DNA from: Parcubacteria group bacterium
Lineage (GTDB): Bacteria; Patescibacteriota; Patescibacteriia; Patescibacteriales; GWC2-42-12
DNA length: 32,162 bases
Assembly (NCBI GenBank): GCA_016188785.1
Contig: JACPHD010000004.1
Coordinates: forward strand, 1 to 32,162
Direction: 5' to 3'
In this document: in pieces, positions 1 through 10,400 of the stretch
How positions within the stretch are numbered: the stretch's first letter is position 1
Layout of the letters: each line of letters opens with the position of its first letter
Made by a program: the position numbers and the translations under genes
The notes under the pieces: generated by a model
What the model was told of the DNA's origin: nothing
The model's input: only the letters and a program-made list of their open reading frames with translations
Database searches by the model: none

Positions 1-1
1 T

Positions 2-1117
2 ATTTTTCCTTATGACTGGCGCTGGGATTTAAACTGGTCGGCTAATGGTATACCGTATAGTGGTTTTGATTCACTTAAAGATAAAATTGCCAAAGTTAAA
101 GCCCAAACCGGCGCGCCAAAAGTAAATATTATCGCGCATAGCTTAGGCGGATTAGCAGTTAAAAATTATCTTAAGCATTATGGCGGAGATTCGGTTAATA
201 AATTTATAGACATTGGCACGCCGCATTTAGGCGCGCCTAAAATGATGAAAGTTTTGCTGTATGGGGATGATTTAGATTTTAATTTTTTGGGGTTAGGATT
301 AAATTCAGAACGAGTTAAACTTATTTCCCAAAATTTCCCCTCGGTTTACCAACTTCTGCCCAGCCGCGATTATTTTGATGCAACCGACAATGACTATGCC
401 TATTATCTTGATGATCTGCATGATTTAGACGCTAACGGCATAACCGGCCGGCTAAATTACGGTCAGTCAATTGATTTCATAAAAAATACGGGCAGAAATA
501 GTTATCTGCTTGGTTTTAACGACGCTTTACATACTGATCTGGATAATTACTCGCCCCAGCCAGACGGCATAAAAACCTATAATATCATGGGTTGCGGCCG
601 GCCTACTATTGGGCAAATTTTTGTTTTAAACAAAGAAAAATCAGGCGGCTTGGAATATGGCTTAAAATATATAACCGGCGACGGCACCGTGCCTTTAAGA
701 AGCGCCGAAGCGCTGGCGTCCGACGACCGCTTTTATGTCAGGGGCGCGGAGCACGGGAGTTTTCCTAGCGCCGCAGAAGTTAAGCAATTAGCCGTAACTA
801 TGCTGAAAGATACAATTAGCTCATTTCCTCTGCAAAATTATCCAACCATTGCCAGCAGCAGCGCAGTATGTTCCCTAACCGGCACGCAAATCAGTTTTCA
901 CAGCCCGATAGAATTAAATGTTTATGACGAAAATGGCAGTCATATCGGACCTAACCAAAACGGCGATATTGAGCTGGGTATAGAGGGCGCGCAATATGAT
1001 AATTTAGACGGCAATAAATTCGTGTTTTTGCCGGAAGGCCATAATTACCGAATAGTAGGCCAAGCTACGGCCAGCGGACGGCCAGCGGAACATTTAACGC
1101 CAGAATCCAGAAAATAG
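2..1117 (+). pseudogene. Lipase/esterase-like alpha/beta hydrolase (PGAP1/LCAT-like), 5' truncated by the window edge; frame ends early because of an 11-bp tandem duplication and continues in 1081-2235
   Basis: Frame 2 is open from base 2 (IFPYDWRWDLNWSANG...VNIIAHSLGGLAVKNYLKHYG...FIDIGTPHLGAPK), with a GxSxG-like AHSLGG nucleophile elbow; stop at 1115-1117 directly after the duplication at 1067-1088. Confidence 0.75.
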
Positions 1118-2235
1118 CCAACGGCCAATATATTGAAACAGCGTATTACAATCAAGTGCCGCTCAATAGCTCCAGCACGGTGGCGCAGCTGCAGATTAAC
1201 AACGGCCAGCCGTCTAGCGCTATAGAATTAGACCAAAACGGGGATCAGGTTTTTGAAACCACAGTTGAGCCATCAGCTATTTTAAACCAGACCGAAACCA
1301 CTGATTTAATCAAGCCGGAAACGGAAATCAGTTTAGCCGGAAATTTAGGTGATAATGGCTATTATATTTCAACCACCACCGCGACCCTGACGGCCACTGA
1401 TAATCAGAATGGCTCGGGCATTTTAAAGATTGAATATAGTTTAGACAAGGGCCAGAGCTGGCAGAATTATGCCAATCCGATTAGTTTAACCAGCGACGGC
1501 GAATATAATATTTTATATAAATCCACGGATCGCGCCGGTAATGTGGAAATAGAGAAAACGCAAACATTAAAAATAGATAAAATCGCTCCGGTCATAAATA
1601 TTTTATTGCCGCTGGAAAATCAAGAATTTACCCGTTCTGAATTTTTTACACCTGAAGATGAAATCACGGACAGTTATTCCGGCGTGGCCACCGGCAGTTT
1701 GGCAATGTTATTAGACGGCCAGCCAATTATTCAGGAACAGCAGGATTTATTTTATTATAGTTTGGGTGAGCATGTTTTAAACATAACGGTTGCTGATTTA
1801 GCCGGCAATCAGGCCCAAGCCAGCGTAAAATTCAGTGTCAGCGCCGATTTAGACAGTACGATTAGCGATGTTAATCGCAGTTACGATTTAAGCTGGATTA
1901 AAAATGAAAAAGTAAAAACTTGGCTAATTAAAGAGTTAAACCAGATAAAAAAATATCAGGAAAAATTCGGTCAGCGGCAGAAGAAATTAGCGGAAAAACA
2001 AGAAAAAATCATGGTGCAATGCTTAAAAAAGAAAAATCAGACTTGGTGCGATAAGCGGCTGGAAAATTATCATAAGGCGGTTTATAGATTAAACCAAAAT
2101 CATCAGAAAATAGTCGCTAAACGTTATCAGGAGATATTAAAGAAATTAGAGAAATATTATATAAAGCAATGGCTTGATCAGGCGGTTTATGATATAATTA
2201 GGGAGGATGTGGAGTATTTAATTAGTAAGTTGTAA
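1081..2235 (+). pseudogene. Continuation of the lipase-like protein: Ig-like/OmpL47-like domain and charged C-terminus
   Basis: Frame 1 reads ASGTFNARIQKIANGQYIETAYYNQVPLNSSS... continuously upstream of the ATG called at 1156; contains ATLTATDNQNGSGILKIEYSLDKGQSWQNY...YKSTDRAGNVE, typical of bacterial Ig-like repeats. Confidence 0.7.
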
Positions 2236-2238
2236 AAT

Positions 2239-2559
2239 ATGGAAAATAACAAACAAAATATTAAGATGATTTTATATCCAATTCTATATTGGGTTATCTT
2301 TATAGTTATTCCTTTTATCATTACGCAAATAGTGAAGATTGATAGCTGGATTTATAATTTTGCCGGTTTGATATTTATTTATATATTATTTATTGCTCCG
2401 TTATTATTTATAGTTCCTTATAAATTATTGAATTTCACTACCAAAGCGCAAAGAATTATTTTCTGGGTTATAGGCTTAGTTTTACCTTATATTATTATAT
2501 ATATATATGCTTACTACCAGTTAATCCATATGTATGATAATTTTAAAGCAATAGGATAA
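2239..2559 (+). CDS. Small multi-pass membrane protein, hypothetical
   Basis: 106-aa ORF with several hydrophobic segments, 3 nt after the preceding stop. Confidence 0.6.
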   Translation: MENNKQNIKMILYPILYWVIFIVIPFIITQIVKIDSWIYNFAGLIFIYILFIAPLLFIVPYKLLNFTTKAQRIIFWVIGLVLPYIIIYIYAYYQLIHMYDNFKAIG

Positions 2560-2711
2560 TTTGGAAAAATAATCAATTCCACAAATTATAAAACACAGCC
2601 CTCGTCGCGGTGTTTTTTATTTCTATGAAGCGGGGGCTTGCTAATTTTTCGGTTATGAGATAAATTAAAAATAACCAGAACCGTTTTCATCAATGGAGGG
2701 AGGTGAGAGCA

Positions 2712-2909
2712 ATGGCCGAAATAAATATGAAATGGGGGCATTTAGATCAAGGGTTTTTTCGTTATGACAACCGCATATATTTCGCTACGCCGCACGGGAA
2801 GTGGGTTTTTTATTTTCCTGTCAAAGACGGAAAGATCTGTCGGTCCAGCGGTGTTGATTGTCCAAACATTTGTCCTGGTGAAGAGATTAGCGTTATTCCT
2901 GACAGATAA
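2712..2909 (+). CDS. Small hypothetical protein, about 65 aa, Cys-containing C-terminus
   Basis: ATG at 2712 preceded by a very strong Shine-Dalgarno (GGAGGGAGGTGAG); MAEINMKWGHLDQGFFRYDNRIYFATPHGKWVFYFPVKDGKICRSSGVDCPNICPGEEISVIPDR. Confidence 0.6.
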   Translation: MAEINMKWGHLDQGFFRYDNRIYFATPHGKWVFYFPVKDGKICRSSGVDCPNICPGEEISVIPDR

Positions 2910-2932
2910 GGCGGTTGCTGGCCGTAATCGGC

Positions 2933-3035
2933 GTGTCCGCAATCCGGACACTATACCAGCCAATTGCGGCGATCAATAATCGGCCCAGTCTGGCTTACCG
3001 GCCAGACTATAAAAAGGGGGAAATAAGGCTTTCCC
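2933..3035 (+). other. Cluster of three perfect stem-loops (2933-2951, 2987-3008, 3018-3035) downstream of the small ORF; candidate structured 3'UTR or ncRNA
   Basis: GTGTCCG-caatc-CGGACAC; AGTCTGGC-ttaccg-GCCAGACT; GGGAAA-taaggc-TTTCCC, followed by the terminator at 3067. Confidence 0.45.
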
Positions 3036-3066
3036 GGTTTACCAGACCCTCTCTCGCCAGATTTCA

Positions 3067-3100
3067 GCCCAAGCCCTCAAAGCTTGGGCCTTTTTATTTT
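3067..3100 (+). terminator. Intrinsic terminator
   Basis: GCCCAAGC-cctcaaa-GCTTGGGC followed by CTTTTTATTTT. Confidence 0.8.
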
Positions 3101-4563
3101 ATCCTCGGTATAAATCTTCTGATATTATCCAGCACCGAACGTCTTAAATTCTGCTTGATTTTATTTCTGGCCGTAGCGGTTTTAATGAATTTAAGCCAGT
3201 CGCGGTTCGGACCTTTGCGTTTTTTGTCCGTGATGATTTCCACCAGGTCGCCGTTTTTTAGTTCTACATCCAGGGGCGCGATTTTATCATTCACCAGGGC
3301 GCTTATCGCCTGGTTGCCCACGTCTGAATGAACATAATAAGCAAAATCAATCGGCGTTGATCCTTCGGGCAAGTCAAAGACATCGCCCTTAGGCGTAAAG
3401 ACAAAAATGCGGTCATTAAAAACATCAAATTCTATTTGCTTGATAAAGTCAGAAGTGTTTTCGGTTTCTTTTTGAATATTCAGAATTTCTTTTACCCAGG
3501 CTGGTTGCCGGTGCGCGTTTTTGCCGCGGCCGCCGTCCAGCTTATAAAACCAATGGGCGGCGATGCCGTATTTAGCGCCATCATCCATTTCTTTGGTCCT
3601 GATCTGGAATTCGGCCGGTTTGCCGCCCGGACCATAAACCGTGGTGTGCAAGGCTTTATAGCCGTTAGGTTTTGGCACGGCGATATAATCTTTAAATCGG
3701 CCCGGGTTGGGCCGCCACAGAGCATGAATTATGCCTAAAGCTTTATAGCAATCAGCAATGTCAGGCACGATAATGCGCAAGGCGAAAACATCATAAATTT
3801 CGTCAAATTTCCGCTCTTTTTTCCGCAGTTTTAAATAAATGCTGTAAAGATTTTTAAAACGGCTGGTAATCTTAAAGGGAATTTTTGCTTCCCGCAGTTT
3901 GGCGCCCAGCAGGTTTTTCACTTTTTGAATATATTGATTATGCTCAAGCTTTTTTTCCACTTCGTATTTATAGGCTAATTTTTTATAATCTTCTTGGTAA
4001 AGATACTTAAAGCAAATATCTTCCATCTGCAGTTTTAACCGCCAAACGCCTAAAAGTCCGGCTACGGGCGCGTAAATTTCCAAAGTCTCGCGGGCAATGC
4101 GCTGCCGTTTTTCCAAAGGCAGATATTCCAAGGTTCTTAAATTATGCAGGCGGTCGGCGAACTTTATTAAAATAACTCTTAAATCTTGCGCCATGGCTAA
4201 AAACATTTTGCGCAAACTTTCGCGGTAACGTTCAATGCCGCGGTATTTTATTTTGCTTAATTTAGTTATACCTTCCACCAGACTGGCCGTTTCTTTGCCG
4301 AAATTTTTTTCAATATCGGCCAGGGTGAATTCAGTGTCTTCGGGAATGTCATGCAAGAGGCCGGCAATAATGGTTTCCAGATCAGCCTTAATTTGAACTA
4401 AAGTGAAAGCCGTGTGCAGGCAGTGCTGAATGTAGGGTTCGCCGCTTTTTCTTTTCTGGCCGGCATGGGCTTTAACGGCAAAATCATAGGCCAGCCGGAT
4501 CATGGTGGTATCGGCCCCGGGATTATTTTTTTTAAAGTCGTTTATGATTTGGCTGATGGTCAT
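3094..4563 (-). CDS. RelA/SpoT-family (p)ppGpp synthetase/hydrolase with HD, synthetase and TGS domains; no ACT domain
   Basis: HD motif (AGLLHDIPEDT), synthetase motifs (RFKDYIAVPKPNGYKALHTTVYG, EFQIRTKEMDDGAKYGIAAHW), TGS (VFTPKGDVFDLPEGSTPIDFAYYVHSDVG); ends shortly after TGS at 489 aa. Confidence 0.92.
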   Translation of the reverse strand: MTISQIINDFKKNNPGADTTMIRLAYDFAVKAHAGQKRKSGEPYIQHCLHTAFTLVQIKADLETIIAGLLHDIPEDTEFTLADIEKNFGKETASLVEGITKLSKIKYRGIERYRESLRKMFLAMAQDLRVILIKFADRLHNLRTLEYLPLEKRQRIARETLEIYAPVAGLLGVWRLKLQMEDICFKYLYQEDYKKLAYKYEVEKKLEHNQYIQKVKNLLGAKLREAKIPFKITSRFKNLYSIYLKLRKKERKFDEIYDVFALRIIVPDIADCYKALGIIHALWRPNPGRFKDYIAVPKPNGYKALHTTVYGPGGKPAEFQIRTKEMDDGAKYGIAAHWFYKLDGGRGKNAHRQPAWVKEILNIQKETENTSDFIKQIEFDVFNDRIFVFTPKGDVFDLPEGSTPIDFAYYVHSDVGNQAISALVNDKIAPLDVELKNGDLVEIITDKKRKGPNRDWLKFIKTATARNKIKQNLRRSVLDNIRRFIPRIK

Positions 4564-4566
4564 TGT

Positions 4567-4596
4567 TTGCTTTTGTTATTTTATTTGTGTTATAAT
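4567..4596 (+). promoter_or_regulatory. Sigma70-like promoter with extended -10
   Basis: TTGCTT-N18-TATAAT with TGT immediately before the -10, about 40 nt upstream of the 4637 CDS. Confidence 0.55.
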
Positions 4597-4636
4597 ATTA
4601 TTATAAAATTGTGCAAAAGTCAAAAAAGTTTTTCCC

Positions 4637-7306
4637 ATGCTTATTCGCTTAAAATACGTTAAAATTTTAAAGATAGCTGTCTGTTTGTTTATCGCCACAA
4701 CCGCTATTTTTTTATTGGCAAATTTTTCTTTGGCCGCTAACGATGATTTTGGCTTAAATTTCGCGGCCGGCACAGGTTTAAATAACTCCCAGGACATTAG
4801 AATAATTATCGCCAAAATTATTAGAATAGCTTTTGGTTTTTTAGGCATCATCGCGGTCGTCTTAATCATGTACGCCGGCTGGCTTTGGATGACGAGCCAA
4901 GGTAATGAGGATAAGATTGAGCAAGCCAAAAAAATATTAACCAACGCGGTTATCGGTTTAATAATTATTATATCCGCTTTTGCCATTGTAAGTTTTATTT
5001 TAAATAAATTAGTTAGCGGTGGCGGGCCGGGCGGTGGCGGGCCGGGCGGTGGCGGGCCGGGCGGTGGCGGAATTTCTGCCTTGGGCAATGGCATTATTGA
5101 AGCGCATTACCCGGTCCGCGATCAAAAAGAAGTGTCGAGAAATGTAAGCATTATTATTACTTTCAGGGAGCCCATAAAAGCCAACACCGCCTGTGAAACC
5201 ACGGCTGATAAGTGCGCGGGTGAAAATATTAATAAAGCAGTGGTTAGAATTTTTAGAAAAAGCCAAGCAGCTAAATGCGCGATTGATTACTCGGTTGAAT
5301 CCGGCTGCGATTCTTTGGTTGAAACAAAAGTTTATTCATCGGTTGACGGCAAAACTTATGTTTTCGCGCCCAAAGATTATTTAGGTTCGCCTTCAGAATA
5401 TATTGATTATTCAGTTTATTTGGGCAGTGGTTTATTAAGGCGGTTGGGCGAAAAAGCTTTTCCCGGATTGGCAAAGGATTATGGCTGGAGTTTTGAAGTA
5501 AGCAATAAAATTGATTTAACGCCGCCGCAAGTTAAGCGGGGCGAAGCGGTTCCGGCGCCGGATAATATAAAAGACATAACAAATTCTGTCGGCGGCGCGC
5601 TAGCCAGCGGCCTGATTACGGTTAACGCAAATCCGTTAATTGATCAAGGCGGCAGGGTGGTGAGCGTAACCGAGACAGGGGATAGTCCGGCGGCCAGTGC
5701 GGCAGTTAATAAAAATTGCCAAAGAGACGGAAATTTTAACATAGATATAAAAGACGGTCCGATCGCCACCCTGTATCAAGACAGTATTAAATTGGGGCAG
5801 GGAACTTTTGGCTCCAAGGGTAATAACAAACAAGCGGTTTTTTCTGAATGTAATTTAGCCTTAACTATTTCTCAAGCTGATATTAGTTTTAAAGAAGGCG
5901 ATTTATGGAATTTAGTATTAAATAAAGCGATCGCGGCCGATATTATAACCGCGGGAAATATAACCTATACTGCTAGCAGTAGTGAAAGCGGCGTTAATTT
6001 TAAAGTTGGGCCAACTAATGAAGCTACCGCTCAAAGCTTAGTTAATATTTTAGCTAATAATCCAGATCTAACAGCGGATAGAACAGACAATGTTGTCGTG
6101 GTAACGGCTAAAATAGCTGGCGCGGCTGGCAATAATATCAATTTATCAAGTAGCAACCCGTCGGCTTTAGCCATCAGCGCCATGTTCGGTGGAAAGGATA
6201 AAGTAAATAATATCACGATCAACGACCAAAAAGACCAGCCCATGAATACAGCTGTTCAAATTAACTTTAATGAAGCTATTATGCCCTTAACGGTTTCCGG
6301 GACTAGTGATGAGTTAAAAGATTATATAAAAATAGTTAATGCTGACCCGGCCGCCAAGCCAAAGGAGGCGGTTTGCGCGGCTGACGCCGAGTGTAAGTCA
6401 TTTATTTGTGCCAACGGAAACTGTATTGGTGATAATGAATATTTAAGAGGAAAATTTACGGTCTCTAACCAATACAGCACGGTTGAATTTTTATCGGATA
6501 AAGAGTGCGGTTTTAATACTTGCGGCGAAAAGATCTATTGTTTGCCGGCTAATAGTCATTTAAGGGTGGAACTCTCCGCGGCTGATTTAATTACTTGCGC
6601 CGATAATAGTGACTGTCGGGATAAATCGCCGTTTAATATTTGCGATCCGGCCAGAAAGTTTTGCCGCGATAATGAAAATGAATATTATCCTCAAGCCGAT
6701 AAAACTAGACCCAACATCGTTAATGGCCTAGTTGACGCGGCTTTTAATTCCTTGGACGGCAATCGCGACGGCTCGGCTTATGGTCCGGCCAGTTTTTATA
6801 ATGAGAATGCGCCGCTGGCTATTGGCAACGGCGACAATTATGAATGGTCGTTTTTTATAACCGATCGGCTTGATTTAACCCCGCCGAAAATTAAAACCAC
6901 TACGCCGGTAATCAATGAGCCTGATGTTGATTTAATTAAGGCGATTAAAATTAGTTTTGACAAATTAATGCTGTCTTCGCGTTTAACCACCGGCAGTTTG
7001 ACAATTCAAAACGGTAAAGACAGCATAATTCATTATTTGCTTAATTTAAGAAGTTTTGTTGATCAGCCTTTAGGCTATTGGGTGACTAATGTTGGACGGC
7101 AAAGCGTAGCCGGCGGAGTGATAGATCAAACTGACGCCTATATAAACCATAGCCAGTTTAGCGGAGCTTCAACCTATAAGGCTCAGGCCGGTTCAGGCTT
7201 AAAAGATATTCACCAAAATTGTTTTCTGCCTTGTTCCAGCCAAACTATAGCCGGCGCTCCATCTTGCTGTAATGGCGCGCCCACGGAAAAAGAAAGCTGC
7301 CCATAG
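4637..7306 (+). CDS. Large surface protein: VirB2/TrbC-like pilin-type two-TM N-terminus, Gly/Pro linker, Ig-like (Big_5/SbsA-like) domains
   Basis: AAGTGLNNSQDIRIIIAKIIRIAFGFLGIIAVVLIMYAGWLWMTSQGNEDKIEQAKKILTNAVIGLIIIISAFAIVSFIL; (GGGPG)n linker; GIIEAHYPVRDQKEVSRNVSIIITFREPI and TTPVINEPDVDLIKAIKISFDKLM resemble Big_5. Confidence 0.85.
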   Translation: MLIRLKYVKILKIAVCLFIATTAIFLLANFSLAANDDFGLNFAAGTGLNNSQDIRIIIAKIIRIAFGFLGIIAVVLIMYAGWLWMTSQGNEDKIEQAKKILTNAVIGLIIIISAFAIVSFILNKLVSGGGPGGGGPGGGGPGGGGISALGNGIIEAHYPVRDQKEVSRNVSIIITFREPIKANTACETTADKCAGENINKAVVRIFRKSQAAKCAIDYSVESGCDSLVETKVYSSVDGKTYVFAPKDYLGSPSEYIDYSVYLGSGLLRRLGEKAFPGLAKDYGWSFEVSNKIDLTPPQVKRGEAVPAPDNIKDITNSVGGALASGLITVNANPLIDQGGRVVSVTETGDSPAASAAVNKNCQRDGNFNIDIKDGPIATLYQDSIKLGQGTFGSKGNNKQAVFSECNLALTISQADISFKEGDLWNLVLNKAIAADIITAGNITYTASSSESGVNFKVGPTNEATAQSLVNILANNPDLTADRTDNVVVVTAKIAGAAGNNINLSSSNPSALAISAMFGGKDKVNNITINDQKDQPMNTAVQINFNEAIMPLTVSGTSDELKDYIKIVNADPAAKPKEAVCAADAECKSFICANGNCIGDNEYLRGKFTVSNQYSTVEFLSDKECGFNTCGEKIYCLPANSHLRVELSAADLITCADNSDCRDKSPFNICDPARKFCRDNENEYYPQADKTRPNIVNGLVDAAFNSLDGNRDGSAYGPASFYNENAPLAIGNGDNYEWSFFITDRLDLTPPKIKTTTPVINEPDVDLIKAIKISFDKLMLSSRLTTGSLTIQNGKDSIIHYLLNLRSFVDQPLGYWVTNVGRQSVAGGVIDQTDAYINHSQFSGASTYKAQAGSGLKDIHQNCFLPCSSQTIAGAPSCCNGAPTEKESCP
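5016..5070 (+). repeat. 15-bp tandem repeat (about 3.7 copies) encoding the GGGPG linker
   Basis: gcggtggcgggccgg repeated at 5016, 5031 and 5046, partial at 5061. Confidence 0.9.
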
Positions 7307-7315
7307 TAAAATTTT

Positions 7316-7412
7316 ATTGTCATTGCGAGCGACTGAAAGGAGCGAAGCAATCTCACGGACGAAGAGTTTAACCAGAGATTGCTTCGTCGCTAGCGCTCCT
7401 CGCAATGACAAA
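7316..7412. repeat. Dispersed-type palindromic repeat (TTGTCATTGCGAGCG...GAAGCAATCTC / GAGATTGCTTCG...CGCAATGACAA)
   Basis: Imperfect inverted repeat: left arm 7316-7354, right arm 7375-7411. One strand gives the MSLRGALATKQSL...REIASLLSVARNDNK pseudo-translation. Confidence 0.85.
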
Positions 7413-7418
7413 AACTCA

Positions 7419-10400
7419 ATGACTAAAAAAATAAAAAATCTAATAATATTTACTTGTCTGGTAACGGCAATTTTTGCCGCGGCTCATTTTGCCGTGGCGG
7501 CCGGGCTTGATGTTGGTTTAGACAAGGCGGCTGGCACGGGTTTAAGCGCGGTTAACGACCCGCGCGTTATCGCGGCCAAGATAATAAGAATAGCCTTGGG
7601 TTTTTTGGGCCTGATCGCGGTCAGCCTGATTATTTACGCCGGTTGGTTATGGATGACCGCCGAGGGTCAGGAAGAAAAAATAGCCAAAGCCAAAAAAGTT
7701 TTAATCGGCGCGGTCATCGGCCTGCTCATAGCCGTGTCGGCTTTTGCCATCGCCAGTTTTATCTTATCCAAACTAATTGGCGCGACCACTGGCGGCGGCG
7801 ATGGTACGGTTTGCGACCCGCCTTGCGGCAACGGACAATTTTGCTGTAATAGTTCATGTTCCAGCTCGCCTTGCGGCGGCCCTCCCGGCGGCGATTTTTT
7901 TAATATAAGATCAACTATTCCGAGAAATTTAGATACTGGGGTAATTAGAAATGCGATCATAAAAGTTTTCTTTAATAAAACTATCGGCGATACTGTTAAT
8001 CAGGCGATTTTAGATAATAATTTTAAAGTGGAAAAAATTGCCGTTATTGATCCGGCGACTGAAGCTGAAACTGACTTTGGTCCTGAGCTGGTGGCCGGTA
8101 TGGTAGGTCTAGCGCCCAACCGCGAAGAAATAAATTTTAAGAGCGGCGCCGCTTGCGGCAATGAAGCCAATACTCCCAATTGCTTGCCAGAGTGGAGTAA
8201 ATTCAGGGTAACTGTTAACGGCGCTAGCGGTCTAGTGTCAGTCAATGGCCAAAGCTTAAATTGCTCTTTAGGAGCTAACTGCCAGTTTGTATTTTCAACT
8301 AGTAATGTTATTGATGCGAGCGGGCCCAGGTCAGGAATCTTGTCAGCGCAAATCTGTCGGGATGATGGCGCGTTAGCCTCAATCCCGAATGCCAATTTAG
8401 TTAATGGCTGGGCCAGAGATGATATCGGCGTGGCTGATTTAAGATTTTGCTCCCTAAAACAAGGCGAAACGGAAAATTGTTTTCCTGATTCGGTTAAAAC
8501 CGGCGGTCTGAGCCAAACTTATTTAAGCCATAGTTATAAATATGATACTAGTAGCTATCAAGTTGGCGATAATTATATATTTAGAGTTAAAGCTAGCGAT
8601 GCGGCGGCGCAAATTGGTAACGCCGAGTTTACTACAACAATACGCGCCGGACATTGCTGTAATGGCGTAAAAGATTCAAATGAAACCGATGTGGATTGCG
8701 GCGGCGAGTGCGGGGCCTGCGAGGGCGCGGCGTGCGCTAATGATATGAGCGCGCCGGCGGTTTGCAGTGATAATTTATGCGCTTCACAAACTTGTAGTTC
8801 TAATGGTTCTACGGCCGCCAGCTGCGCCCAAGCCGGTTATGCGGCCGGAACTGAAAGCTGCTGTTTGTGCCAGCGGCCGCCGATCATTACCGGCTTGTCT
8901 CCTTTAGGCGGTTTTTGCGCTGATGACATAAATAAAGCCTGCTTAACCGATAACGATTGCGGTCCGGTCATTAAATGCGATATTAATACGTCTAATGGCG
9001 CGGTGGGTAATTTTTTTACGATTTCCGGCAGATATTTTGGCGCCAGTCCGGGTAAAGTTTATACTTTTGACGGCGCCGCCGGCTGGGTTGAAGCCAAATT
9101 AGCCAATGATGCCGCGGCCGGTAATGCTCAATGCGGCAATAAGGTTTGGAGCGACAGCCAAATAATTGCTATTGTTCCGACCGGCGCTAAAACAGGAGCA
9201 GTAAAAGTAGAGGTTGCTGGCGGGTTAGACACGACTAGCAATAAAACCGGCGTGCCTGATTTTAAAATAAATACCATTGATCGGCCCGGACTTTGTTTAT
9301 TAAATCCTGATCAGGGCAAACAAGATGATATAATAAATTATAATGGCATTAAACTCTCTGCTGCCAGCCCTTATTTTGGTAATTTAGAAAGTAAAGTCGC
9401 CGGAGTTGAACCAGTTTTTAATAATAAAGACGGCACGGCTAAAGTGCCTAATATCGCGGCCGGCAGAACCACCAGTTTTGTTATAAAAGGCAAAGTAATC
9501 AGTAATTTTTTAAATTTTACTAAACAGGCGGAAGTGGATAAAGGACCGTTTATTACTTCATTTGAACCTCACGAAGGCGCGGTCGGACAATATGTAACCA
9601 TTAACGGCCGTGGTTTCGGCAATACCAGAGGATTGGTTTATTTTGGCGGTATTGACGGTCAGGCGGCTAGTTTTGATTTTCCCCAAATTTGCGCCGACTC
9701 AATTTGGAGCGATAAGCAGGTTATTATAAAAGTTCCGACCGGGCTGGCTAATGGCCATTATAGAATCACCATGAAAATCGGCGCTTGGCCGGCTATTGAT
9801 ACTACGGCTATTCAGCCGGCGGTTGATTTTGAGGCTGATGATTCTTTGCCGTTAAAACCTAGTCTATGTAAAATCAATCCCATAATCGGCCAGGCTAATA
9901 GCCAGATAAATTTGTATGGCGAGTATTTTGGCCAGCAAGACAGCAACAGTAAAGTAAGATTTCAGCTAAATAAAGATCAGACGGTTTTTACTTATTGGGC
10001 TAAGGATGATGATCCAAAAATAACCGGCTTTAAGTCTGATAAAATAATAGCTAAAGTGCCGGTTGAGGCTATAACCGGACCGGTCAGGGTAGTTAAGAAT
10101 AATCCAGAATTAGTTGGCAATGGTTTAAATTTTACCGTGGGCGCTTGCGAAAAAACCGCTGATTGCGGCGCTGGCAGTCTTTGCTGTTCGGCCGGCACGC
10201 CTTACGCCGGCCAATGCAAAACCGGCGTTGTCGAGCAAGATGTTTGTTTTCTGGAAATAAAAGCTTGCGTTTATGAATGGAATTTTAGTACCGCCGGTTC
10301 TGTCTGCTCGGTTAATCAGAGACAATGCGGCCTTTCTTGCTGTAACACAGGCGATAGCTGTGATGCTGGCTATGATAATGGCACAGGCAAATGCGATGAT

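Noticed and set aside
2764-3331. Overlapping small ORFs 2764-2979 and 2915-3331
   Set aside because: They overlap the better-supported small ORF, the hairpin region and the relA 3' end; no family resemblance.
5009-5266. Minus-strand ORF ending ATARPATARPATARPATAN
   Set aside because: Antisense translation of the 15-bp GGGPG linker repeat.
7199-7411. 70-aa minus-strand ORF (MSLRGALATKQS…)
   Set aside because: Its N-terminal part is a pseudo-translation of the palindromic repeat, the rest antisense to the 4637 gene.
7272-7418. N-terminal extension of the giant ORF
   Set aside because: Overlaps the upstream gene and passes through the inverted repeat; the signal/TM segment starts at the ATG at 7419.
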